DNA from: Hydractinia symbiolongicarpus
Taxonomy: Eukaryota > Cnidaria > Hydrozoa > Anthoathecata > Hydractiniidae
DNA length: 60,000 nt
Assembly: GCF_029227915.1 (NCBI RefSeq)
Contig: NC_079878.1
Coordinates: 20,115,501-20,175,500, forward strand
Direction of reading: 5' to 3'
The notes below the pieces were generated by a model, which saw only the letters and a list, made by a program, of their open reading frames with translations, made no database searches and had not been told where the DNA came from. A program made the translations under genes and the position numbers. Below, in pieces: positions 49,300-60,000 of this stretch (positions are counted from its first letter, which is position 1; every line of letters begins with the position of its first letter).

Positions 49300-49545
49300 T
49301 AAGTAACGGAAATTTTCAAGGTCCTTGACTCATCCTCTCCTCCGACTTACCTATGTTGCATTACCGCCACAGATACGTATCGCATTGCTCCCTAACAGTC
49401 TTGCCTGTCGCACAAGCCAATTAGCAGTCAGTAGATGGCACCAAATGGGCTGACAGCACTACATTTTGCGCTAGAGTGGGACTCAAACCTGAAATCTTAT
49501 GATTACATGCCAACTGCGCTACCACTACCCCATCTCCGGTTAGGG
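49300..49545 (-). repeat. tRNA-derived SINE outside the array
   Basis: On the minus strand: GGTAGTGGTAGCGCAGTTGG (A box) and GGTTTGAGTCCC (B box), then GCAATGCGATACGTATCTG with GGCGGTAATGCAACA, and a tail with TTTCCGTTACTTACTTA. Same family as the copies at 10020, 20669 and 34530, but an independent insertion. Confidence 0.7.
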
Positions 49546-50250
49546 TATTTTTAAGTTTTCTCCATTAGTTATTTCAAAACTTTGGAAAACATACGGATTC
49601 TTACCTATAAAACAAACTTTATACAAAGGAAAAACAACTTCATTTCTTAAAAGTAAACTATGTACAAAGTATTTTTCCGAATAAAATGCATATCATACCC
49701 ACCATCACCTATATTTATTGCCTTTGTTGTCACTTTGACTGAGTAGCTATTCAGCAGATTTGATTTAACAAGTCAAATATAGTATTGTTCACTTTTTCCT
49801 TTTGGTAAGCGACCCACTACTATATCCTCTATCTCACCAATTAAAACCACAGCGTACTTGTCAACTTCATTAGTAGGCTCCATTCGTGTTTCCAGAACCA
49901 ATAAAATGATCCAATTCGGGCCGATAAACATGAAACTGTATTACTGTTGACTCTGTTTTAAAGGTTTTTCAGAAGAAGTATGTCCATAGGGTCTTCATTT
50001 TTACGATCATTGACACAAGATTTATGATAACTTTGTTACTTCTCATCAATTGATTAGAGGACCACTCTCGTCCTCAGTGCTCTTTAAGATTAAGTTTATC
50101 TCAAAGAACTCTGGGGTCGAGAATGGTAGAGAACAGGTAAATGGTATTGTATTACAATGCAAAAGCTGTTCGTTTACTTCTGTTCGGTCACAGTGCGATA
50201 GAAGATTAGGCCAGTTTTGAGCAAAGAGTCAAAAGCTAAGCACTGGGAAC
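49546..50250. other. No feature seen
   Basis: A+T-rich sequence with no motif, repeat or spliced frame that I can support. Confidence 0.4.
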
Positions 50251-50279
50251 ACGATTATATATGTATAAATGGTTCATAA

Positions 50280-51290
50280 ATGCAAGATAAGGAAATTTAC
50301 CCACCAGTGACAACATACTTTGGGAGAAGGCTTTGAAATTTGCGAAAAAATTCAATATAACAGATTTCAAGGCCGCCAAAGACTGACTTCATCGCTGAGA
50401 AACGAGGAATACTATTGTATTTCGTGCAATATCAGGAGAAGAAAATTAATGCACACCTGAAATGAGAGCAAGCAAGAAAGAGACATATTCACCCACAATC
50501 CTTTCCAGATATGAATTAAAGGACAATTTTAATGCTGACGAGTTTGGTCCGTTCTATGAGCAGCTTTCAACAAGTAACTTTCTTCTTAAAGGCTAACGAA
50601 GCGCTATTGGTAAGTTTATCAAAATTCGTCTGACGGTCCTCGTTGTAGGGAATTCCACTGGTGAAAAATTTCCCATGAATTTTGAATGGACTTTGAAATC
50701 TCTACTGAATACGTAAGAATTTTTTTTCTTTTGTTTTCTTTAAAGGCCTTGAAATTGGTCTTATCATTGATGGCACACTCAGAAATTAAAAGTCTCAAAG
50801 CTGTAGAGTTGGTATTTCTGCCACCCAACACTACATTCAAGAAGGCATTCTATTGTTATAATGTGGCAAAGCGTCAATTCAAACGGATCGATGCCGGAAA
50901 AGGCGTTCATAAAATCAACATTCTTAAAGCGATGCAAATTTTGATAAAATCATGGATTTTTATCTTCCGTGAAAATTCTAATACCCGGGAGTCCACAGTA
51001 TTTTACGACGCTTTCGCAATTTCTACATCCTCACCTCTAGCGTCCTACCAACTATGCGCTTCTGTTAGATAAGCAGCACACAGTGATGCTCGTTTCAATT
51101 TGGCAGCACTTCTTGCTGTCCTGCAAAACCCTATTTAATGCACGCATAATTTCAGAAAACTGCTACCAGTTGAGAGTTTTTTTGTACAATAAAAAAAGTA
51201 TAATAGGGTCATCAAAACTCAGCGACAAAATTAAAAACTTGTTTTTGCCTAAGTTGCTTGTCTCTCTTGTAGCAATAATTCAATGATTGT
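50280..51290 (+). pseudogene. Pogo/Tigger-type DDE transposase, degraded
   Basis: Pieces occur in the family's order across several frames: DNA-binding end FKAAKD-LHR (about 50370), VFRAISGEEN (50420), LSRYELKDNFNADEFGPFYE (50505, with the first catalytic Asp in NADEFG), GKFIKIRLTVLVVGNSTGEK (50610), then KAVELVFLPPNTTFKKAF (50795) and INILKAMQILIKSW (50920). At least two in-frame stops and several frameshifts are present. The C-terminal open frame 50686-51072 is a relic, not a gene. Motifs are matched from memory of Tigger/jerky proteins. Confidence 0.8.
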
Positions 51291-54260
51291 TTGAGTTTTT
51301 TGACTGATGAAGCGCCAATCGCATGCAAAAATTAAATATAGCAAGGAGTTTGATTCTATTATTATACCTTTTGTTTTTCGACGCTTTCTAATTCTAAGAG
51401 CTCGTGAGCCACAATCCCCGAACTACTTATACTTAAGAGGTAAAACCTAGTGCAGTGTAGAATGATATAATACAAGCTCATTCTTGGTAAAAAAACAACA
51501 ACAAATTGATCATGTCATATGGGCCAGAAATCAGAAAAACGGTTATTTTTAACTTCAAAATATATTTTTATTCCTCGTGTACTATTGATGCTTTGACCTT
51601 GAATTTTGGTAGATTTGTTATCAAAATACTGAAAATATTTGTTTCACGTGAAAAAAGTACACTTATTGACGTCATTGAGATCACCAATATGATCTTTTAC
51701 GCAAAAAACTTTCTTATCTTAAAAATAGAGATAAAACACAAGTTTCTCCGAAATTATTGATGCTCATGACATTAAACTTGGTACATTCGTGCATATGGCA
51801 TTTAAAGATGCTCGAGTTAAAGAAAACAGCGCAATGACGTCTTTGGGATAAGGAATAACGTCATTTCGCTTAATCAGTGTTTCCTCCGAATGTATTCGGT
51901 ATTTTATCCTTAGTGCCTGGTTATATAACCATAACAACACCTTGACAACCACAAGGAAAATAAATGCGATAACTATTTATATAACAAGTAAAACAGTAAA
52001 AAATTACCTTCGCCTCCAAAGTACTATATCCCTGCACTTGATAACATGCATAAGGAGATTTATGCCTAGTCAAAAGTTCATTGAAAATTTATACCAACCA
52101 GCCCCTTTCAGCTGGGTTAAAGTACGAGAACATTGAAAATACATATATAGTTAGACAAGATATGATGCGTTTTGAAAACATTTGTTCAAATGTATATAAA
52201 GTATTACTACTGAATTTTCTTTCGCCCGCGATAAAAACCGAACCACAGCCTTCAGAGCAGAAAACTCCCTAGAAACGAGCTCTAAAGGTTTGAGTCGTCC
52301 TGCTCGTATTATTATACGCGTACGCAAAACCGTCTGTCATAACATTTATGATATTTTTGCGCTCTTCTCTTCGCTGTGTTTTATTATTTTCTTGGGCAAG
52401 TAGCAGTATAGAGGGACGTTACAGAAAAAGTTTCGATCGGTTACTTGTTAATAAAGGTTATAAAATTATTTTTTAAAATCGATTGATGTATAAAGAAATA
52501 TATTTATTTAAGAAGAAATCACGAACTATTTTTTTGGGTGCACTTTCGGTAAAACTTTCTTATAAAAAGCTCCTGTTAACTCCAACCTCGAATTAATTAT
52601 AACATTAGTTAAGTCGATCTAATTTTTGCTCCAACTGTGGTTAATATCTTCGGATAACTCGAACTTTTTACTCAAGAAAAGGTAAATGCCAGATTTTAAT
52701 TTTTTCTTAGTTTTTATTTACTCCTGATGTAATATAGATAGATAATGTTTTCTGTCATGGAAAATTTAAGTTACAATACAAGGGACTTCCATGCTTTTTT
52801 CATCGCCAAGATTGAACATTCTCAAAATAATCTTTTCCCCACGTCCTATAATAATCGCTTTACTTGAATTATGATCTCAGTTTAGACTACGACTTAACGG
52901 TAGCTTCGTATAACTTTCCTCGTTCCCTTGGAGGTTCGAGTTACCAGAAGTTACCTGTATATACACTAATTACACATAGAACATTAGTCAACCCTTGTTG
53001 TTTAATAAAGTAAAATTATGCGATAGTTTTTAAACGTTTTGCTACTATTCGTGATCAATTTCATGTTGATTTCAGTCATTCAAATTGCTTAAGCAGTAAT
53101 TCTTTTCTTTTAAACTTAATATTGAGTACCCTTTATTCAAATTATCGAGAATCAATATATCGCACCAGTTTAAAATCACCATGCTATCCCTAGCAAATGC
53201 CTTGCGTTCTATGGAAGGGTTCAAAATTTACAAACCTGCGCGTGTAATGTGTAATGTGGTGAAGTTTGGACACACGTGTATTTTAGCTTGGTTAGATTAT
53301 TATCAATATTATTGTGAACATCAAGTTTATGATCAATATTGGTCATATTTTTATTCTGTTTTGAAACAGTAAAGCATGATATTTCTATGCTCCCTTCATT
53401 TTGTTTTTCACTCGGCGGCGGCGGACGCTAGCTTTCATTTTTTTTAATTTCATTATACTTTTTGTATTTATACATAGCTATATTGATTAGGATATATTTG
53501 TTGTTAATAAACTTGTTTGTAACGTTAAACAGTAAATAGCTATCTTCACACAAACAGGCACCGCGAAACTACGCTTTGCGTAGAAATAACAGGTTCTCGA
53601 TGATAAGACTACTTTTGTCTTCTGCGAGTCACCTGGTTTATTAAGGGTAGTTGCATTTAATCTGTAGTATTGTATGTATATGTTACGTATATGTATTATA
53701 AGGTTTCGCATATTATATAAGTCTATGGAAACTTTTGTAACTATACCTTTTTATGCGAAATATACCTACATACATATATATAGCGCGGTAAGTGCCCGGA
53801 TGAAAAAATGCCCTGCGCGCAGAAATTATATGCGGGATAACAACGGAGGTGCGCGTTCTCTTCGTGAACATTTTACACCAATAACTTCTGCGGCGGCTGA
53901 ATCAAGCATTTTTGTTTGGGTGACTATTCATCATTATCCTTATCTTATAGTTAACCATTTACTTCAGTGTCAACTAATCAAGGATCATGGTAAGAATAAT
54001 ACAGTAGGATTTATTTGTCATCTCCTAAGCTATTGATTAAGTTGCAGTATGTTTCCACGACAGGAAATATCGGAAACGTTTGTGTGGGGTGGTGTGTGGT
54101 TGGTTTGAATGGTCAGTGCCAGTGGGGAAAACAGCAAATAAGGATACCGTAAACTAATTAGGCTATTGGCTATTTCTGCAGCCAAATTTCAAAAACTTTG
54201 ATTGATTGATCATTGCATTTGTACGAATGAACTAAAAGATTTTGATCCAAATCGGCAAAA
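51291..54260. other. Intergenic, no gene recognised
   Basis: Several short open frames (51506-51760, 53181-53372, 53674-54036) lack motifs or clear splice partners. A locally CpG-rich stretch at about 53790-53910 (GCGCGG, TGCGCGC, TGCGGCGGC) stands out and may mark the 5' region of the zinc-finger gene downstream. Confidence 0.4.
53802..53995 (+). other. Possible 5' exon of the zinc-finger gene
   Basis: An ATG at about 53802 opens MKKCPARRNYMRDNNGGARS and continues to a consensus donor (CATG|GTAAGA, near 53990). The base composition is richer in CpG than its surroundings. The donor is phase 1, while the next clear exon (55422) begins in phase 0, so a direct join does not fit and another exon would be needed. 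Weakly supported. Confidence 0.2.
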
Positions 54261-54317
54261 TATTTTGCGCATAGTCTCTAATTAGCTTACAATTTGGGAG
54301 TTGAGTCAAAAAGGGAA

Positions 54318-54465
54318 ACCACTAGCTACCCATCTGGGAAACGGTTTCCCATTTGGGAATATTAACGACAGTTTCCCATTTGGGAAACTGTTACCCTAAA
54401 CAGGCCAGAAATACGGCAATGGTTTTCTATTAGTTTCCAATTAGTTTCCTATTAGTTTCCAACAA
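54318..54465. repeat. Cluster of TTTCCCA/TGGGAAA palindromes and GTTTCC repeats
   Basis: TTTCCCATTTGGGAA occurs twice (54345-54359 and 54372-54386); the second copy sits in CAGTTTCCCA-TT-TGGGAAACTG (54369-54390). Then TTAGTTTCC(A/T)A is repeated three times to about 54462. No coding frame. Confidence 0.75.
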
Positions 54466-55421
54466 AATAAAAAGGAATCTACACATGAGCTGGTTAAGAA
54501 GCGCACTACAAATTTTTAACCAATAGAAAGGGACATATATAATAAATTTTCCTCACATATAAAAATTATTTGTATTTTACAATATGCCCTTTCGATAACT
54601 CACTATCACAAATTAATGATACTCTACAGATGATATGACAATGACAAAATTTGTAATATAGATAATATATATACTTTCTATAATTTAGTACACAGCCATA
54701 TGTGAATTGGCAATGTCGTCATAAATGCCTTCGTACTTTGCACTGATGACGCCAAAAAAAATGCAGTCGCAACTTTTTGAGCGATAAAAATTATCACTTG
54801 ATTATTATCTTTTTTTGACGCAGCTATGTTAAGTGGTGGAGTTCATTTAAATTATTTCACGTTTGCATGTAGCTAGGTTAGGGTTATTTATGCAACATTA
54901 TTTTCTTCAGACGAGCCATTTTCGTGACACAAAATCGTTGTTAAAAACGTTTTTTGTTATGCTCAGTCCACATGGTTGTATAAAATATTTACATATTAAG
55001 TTAATTTAAAACCAAGAGTTGTCTAAAATATTAAAGCCGAAATAGTTATATTCTAAATATTTCAGAATCAATATCAGAAAACACTTTAACTTTTATTACT
55101 AACTTCTTGCGAAGAAAAAAATTAAAATTAGTATAGAACACCTGGCTTCTTTGAAAGTATTTGTGGAAAACATTTACTTCAATGTTCTGAAAGATCAAGA
55201 TACATATGCAATAATTCATAACATACATAATACGTAAAAGAAGTTGTTATAAGAAACTTTATTTAGACATTTCTTTAGTGTGTTATATTCTCATGGCTGG
55301 TACATGTTATTATTATTTTTATGTTGTTTACTGTGTGACATGTTTACAATTGCCTGTATACCTTACAGCCAATCCAGAAAAATTTTTCTGTTTATATTCT
55401 TTATATTTTGTATATACATAG

Positions 55422-58400
55422 GCTCGTCCGTTGCTTTCTTTCGATGCTGGTCAATCATACAGAGATGACATAAGAAGAAATATGGTAAGATTTTTGTTTT
55501 TTGGAGAGTTGGCGTAAACAAAAAAATTGCTTAAAAAAATAGTGCAGTTTAGTGCATTTCTGTTTAGTAAACTAGTTTAAAGCTATCTTTGAATGAAATA
55601 ATAGATCTTGATTACATGTATAACCACAATTGAAGTAAGTACTGTGAATGGACTCCTTTAAAATGATTGTAATTTAAAAAATGCCAAATTGAATATAATC
55701 GAATAATTTTTCTCATTTATATAACATGATTTTACAACTTTTCTCTTATGGCGGATTTTTGTTAAATGGAAATGGTCTAAATCGATTGACATTAACAAAA
55801 CATCAATTGATTGATCTTGATTGATTTTGACTAATACTAGAAATCTTACTTTGCATAGATTGGTGTTGTCCAATCTTGACCAAATTTCTTTTAAGTGGAA
55901 ACCCACCTTAAAGCTCAATCAGCTATGTTTGTAAGAATGATTTCGTGCAATCATTTAGTGATCACCCTGATCACTCTTTTATCAATATGGACCAATAAGG
56001 TAACATAAGTTTAGAAAAAAAGTCACATGTTTGAGATACAAAACGAAACTATAATTTGTTTTTTGTTGTGGATTATTGTTTTGTTCGTTTATTCAAAAGG
56101 AACTTTTTTTATTTACACCTAAGCCTATGCAAGTAACAAATCTCAATATACATAACAATTATTTTTTAAAAGATAATAGAGGTTTGTATAATTTTGGAAA
56201 AAATACCCTTGTTACCTTTTTACAGTCTTTCTTCGTTTGTGTTTTTAAAGCTTTTTTCAAATGTGTACATGCAATGAGGAGAATAAGTAACAAAGTAGCT
56301 CCAAAGATAACAGCGTAACATGTACGAGTATTCACAAAGGCCAAAATCTTGACTACATGTAAAGCATGTCCATAAGTGTCCATGGTGTTTGAAAGTTTGT
56401 TTTTATCTAAAACGCGTATTAAAAGAAGTTATATACAATTATCATTTTAAAATCATACTCCTGAATTTAAGTATGCCAAACAGTATATAATTAAAATTAG
56501 GATTTTTTTTGGCTCTCTAACCTTATTTTTATAGGTATATTTTTTATTTCCCATACAGATATTGTAGCTTGTGTAAAGTGTGTATTGTATAATTTTTGCT
56601 CCTAGAAACAGAAACTTTTCTCTACAGTAACTTTTATTTGTAATTTTACAACTGCAGTTACATCAGCAGTGTTAATGCCTTCATTACCACGTCAATCTTA
56701 GGCTGCTGATGTACAGTCTACGATTATAATCTCAGCTGGGTTCCTTTTTCATTCATCGAAGGCCTAGCTAACATTGATTTTTTGTCCCTTTGTGCCTGTA
56801 TGCCTGTATTACATTTCTGAGATTAGTGGCCATAAATGTATAAGTTATTGTCATAATACTCATCATATTATTTTTGGTATGTCATATTATTTGTGTCATT
56901 CAGGTTACTTGTTTATGGTACCATTTTACATTTTTTTAGCCAATACCTCCATGGCAGACGAATCAGATGAACGGTCCCAACCAAGGTCCCAACATTTTTC
57001 CAATACCTCCACGAAATATTAGTGGTATTTTAAACACCCCACCTGGTCGAAATAACACACAGAATAATGACAGCCCAAGAAGTCTACTTGATGGATTATC
57101 TTTAGGAGGAAGGCGCTCTTGGGATGGACCACAGAAAATAATGGAACCACCCAGTTTGCTAGGCAATGTTATGCAATCCAAAAGAGGTCGAAATAACATG
57201 GGATATAACAATCAATCCAATTTTTCGAACAGACAGGTACTGTATAATGATGTTTTTCTTCTGTTTGTTTAGATTAAAATTGCATAAGAATATTCAAACA
57301 TATATTCACCAACCGTTGAAGCATTTCTGTTAATAAAGTTTCGTTTCCCTTTTTCCAGGATAAAAACAGACCACGAAAAGCCTCACCACCAACGCCTACT
57401 TCCAATAGAAGGCAGTATTCTTCACCTGCGCCACAGAAACAAACTTCAAATAGCATAGAACAAGTATGTATATGCTCCATGTTTGTCTCACTCATTAATT
57501 CATTAATTTACAAAAGTAAAGCAGTTAATTAACATAATGCCAAAAATCAAAGAAAGAACTTGATGTAATTGTGTTAGTGGAGTATAGAAGATATCGACTT
57601 TCAAAAGTGCTTTTTTATATTTTTAGAGGGCCACGAATGCTCCTTTATCTACTGCATTTTTTAATATGGTGAGTACTGCACATATATATATTTAAGCCAA
57701 TTGCGATCATTAGACTTTCTGCCTTCTTTCTGAATTATCACACACACAATAAATTTTGGTGTGACTTCAGTTTTTCTGGTAGTAGTCAGCTAGAAGTCAG
57801 TGAATTACCTTATTTTTAGATAAAGCCAAATACTGTTTCCCAAGTTGCTACTAATATTGCATTAGACTTTGCAAGAAGGGAATACTATGGTAATAAGGGC
57901 ATGCCAATACCTACTGGTAAACCATCAGGTGTGGGTCATCATACATGCGTTCTTTGTAAAGTGAATTTCTTGACAAGAGAAAATTTGGAGAAGCACTACG
58001 AATCCCCTGGACATAAAGAGGTGTGTTTGAGAATTTGGAATAATTTTTTTTTCTATCCAGCTGAGACATTTCTGTTTTTGAGTGGTAAAAATGCCATCAA
58101 AAATAAATAGTCATGGACTTTTTATTTTTGATGGCATTTTTCAAGTGGGGCCCATTTTAGTCAATATTACAGCCTATTCTGCTGTAACTTGTATGCCATA
58201 TGTGAACTGCTAATATGCTTCTTCTTTTAATATAGTATAATTTTAACGTTGTCTTTTGCAATTTTTTTTTGCCTGTTTCCAACTTGGTTATATCATTATT
58301 TAAAAACAGTGGGAAAATATATATAACATATTGGTATACAGTTCAGTATTGCTTTCAATTAATTGTGCATCTGTTTTTTGGATTTTAGTTAGACGACATG

Positions 58401-59931
58401 TTTGAAATAAAGAAAGTACAAGCAAGACTCATCACTCAGAACAAGCTTCCACCGCCGCAAGAAAAGCCAGACGCTACCATGATTAGTGTTGCCAGGGTAA
58501 GTGTTGACTGTTGTATCTGCAATATGGCATTTATTTTAAATAACAGAGGAATTAAGGTTCGAAGTATTTACATTATGGTATTGAATTTGAATAACAGATC
58601 AATGTTGACATCAGTTCGTTACAAAGGCAAGGGTTTTTTTTATGTAGTTTGAATTGTGGATTTGTTATGATGATTATTTTTCTTGAGTCTTTTAATACCT
58701 CTGACTTTGAAATTAAAAGCAGCGAGCCAATATTCTAAAAAAATTTTCGGAAGATTTTTGCGCCAAATAATTCTATGCAAAGTCAACAAATCCTAATATT
58801 TTGTAAGTATTAACTGTTTTTATGCGAAATTTGGCGAAAACAAGGAAAATTCACGAAACTTAATTCCCGCGAAAATTTATTCTTTCTGTGCAACCATTTT
58901 TAAACAACCATTATTCTCTTCCAGGCCGAAGTTGAAATGGATTTAAAACCATCTACAATGGATTTGGATGCTTACATTCTTGGTATATATGAAAGTATCA
59001 TGAAACCTTATTGGCCTGTACCAAAGAGCAATTTTTACTGTCGCATATGCAACTATAAAGAGTTTAAATTTCAGGACGAATTAGACCGCCATAATGTTTC
59101 TAGAGAACATCAGGTAAATACTGTCTTAAGGCATTTATTTTTTGAAAATTGAAAATCTCTTCACACAACAACTGAAGTAATATGGTAGTCATGTTTTTGA
59201 CGAATACTTGTATTTCCAGCACCGAACGTTTTTATATTTCAAAGTATGTCGCCACATTATTCTTTATCTAAATGTTGGAAAATGTTTTCCAGCAGGTATC
59301 ATTTAGTTTGACACAAAAACAATTATACTGCTTAAAATATGAACTGCCCCGGTTTCATTATTTGGTTAGGAATACATCGTGTTTTTTTGTCAATCCTAAG
59401 GCATACCAACGTGAAAAAAATCCTAATTTTTGCGCGTAAGGATAAAAAACTATTCAGTGATTCTTTTTGCCCATATAAGTTTTCTTCTTTTTCCAGTATA
59501 AAATAAAATTAAGGACATCAATTTTTCAGGTTTAGAATTCAGGGTCAATACTATACAGTGAAAGGACTCAGTAAAAATTTAAATTTATTGTTTTAAGCGA
59601 GCTTAAAAATGATTTCTTAACGAACGTGATAATTACAATTATGCTATTTAGGCCATTAGAATTTGAGCTTTTACTGGAACAATCTCCTAACTTGGTATTC
59701 CATCCTAGCGTGGTAAAATTACGATACATTTAAAAAGCAAAACTGTTTTTCTCAAAAATTGGTTCAGTCCTTAATGATAGAGCACAGAGCTGTTAGATTT
59801 TTTGAAGTTCAGTACTTTTTTTTCAGAGAATGGAGGAGGCATACAAACATGCTTACTGTTTGTACTGTCAAGTACATACCACTGACTTGAAAAACATGAA
59901 AGAGCACGAAGCAACAGGAAAACATAATACG
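55422..59931 (+). CDS. Multi-C2H2 (U1/matrin-type) zinc-finger protein, partial
   Basis: Eight successive exons, all phase 0 with AG/GT borders: 55422-55484, 56940-57236, 57359-57463, 57627-57668, 57820-58020, 58389-58496, 58925-59113 and 59827-59931. They read through without stops. The first two encode a low-complexity Pro/Asn/Gly-rich region (ARPLLSFDAGQSYRDDIRRN; PIPPRNISGILNTPPGRNN), then Arg/Ser/Pro-rich sequence. Fingers are CVLCKVNFLTRENLEKHYES with PGH (57950-58020), CRICNYKEFKFQDELDRHNV with SREH (59040-59110) and CLYCQVHTTDLKNMKEHEAT with GKH (59860-59925): CxxC followed by H-x5/6-H, as in dsRNA- or RNA-binding U1-type fingers. Start codon and 3' end are not in hand; the last donor (GTAAAT) points past the window. 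Orthology is not assigned. Confidence 0.85.
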
Positions 59932-60000
59932 GTAAATTATTTGCATCTTTTTTTATCATCCCATATACTTAAAGAAAAAAAAAATGAACTTTTGATGAAA

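Noticed and set aside
50686-51072. 128-codon open frame as a host gene
   Set aside because: VELVFLPPNTTFKKAF and INILKAMQILIKSW place it in a dead Tigger transposase.

Overview
The window reads as animal nuclear DNA: A+T-rich, gene-sparse, with short exons flanked by GT..AG introns and many degraded mobile elements. The mix of elements (PIF/Harbinger, pogo/Tigger, a retroelement with a CCHC plus restriction-like endonuclease tail, tRNA-derived SINEs, hairpin MITEs) would suit a cnidarian or another invertebrate. The species cannot be named from sequence alone.

The main content is an array (about 5.6-41 kb) of one multi-exon gene family that I do not recognise. Four members can be assembled exon by exon: D (minus, 5638-7689), A (plus, 13611-18641), B (plus, 24194-26799) and C (plus, 37390-40986). 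Each has the same eight-exon plan: a 19-base first exon that splits the signal peptide, then seven exons, with a phase-1 first intron and phase-0 introns after it. D and C are open throughout and predict secreted, mostly helical proteins of 419 and 416 residues. A and B are broken. They share one complex exon 5 mutation that looks like a replication template switch and leaves a 39-base hairpin, and each has further private lesions. A fifth, partial copy of D-type exons 2-3 lies inverted at 31.35-31.76 kb.

The array grew by segmental duplication. Units A (about 8999-19630) and B (about 19634-27783) are direct tandem copies with a clear junction near 19632. An older duplication made the C block (about 32034-42300). 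The flanks also recur: 2.86-5.01 kb with 44.2-47.03 kb, 7.69-9.0 kb with 32.03-33.34 kb, and the retroelement tail at 1.1-2.35 kb with 28.4-29.4 kb. Copy A carries a 1,973-base insertion (14341-16313) with CCCAGTAAA/TTTACTGGG termini, a TTT target duplication and GACGTC-rich ends. It is absent from the matching site in C.

From about 47 kb the sequence leaves the array and holds scattered repeats and a dead Tigger transposase (50.3-51.3 kb). From 55.4 kb to the window end there is a plus-strand gene with at least eight in-phase exons and three U1/matrin-type C2H2 zinc fingers; it continues beyond the window.
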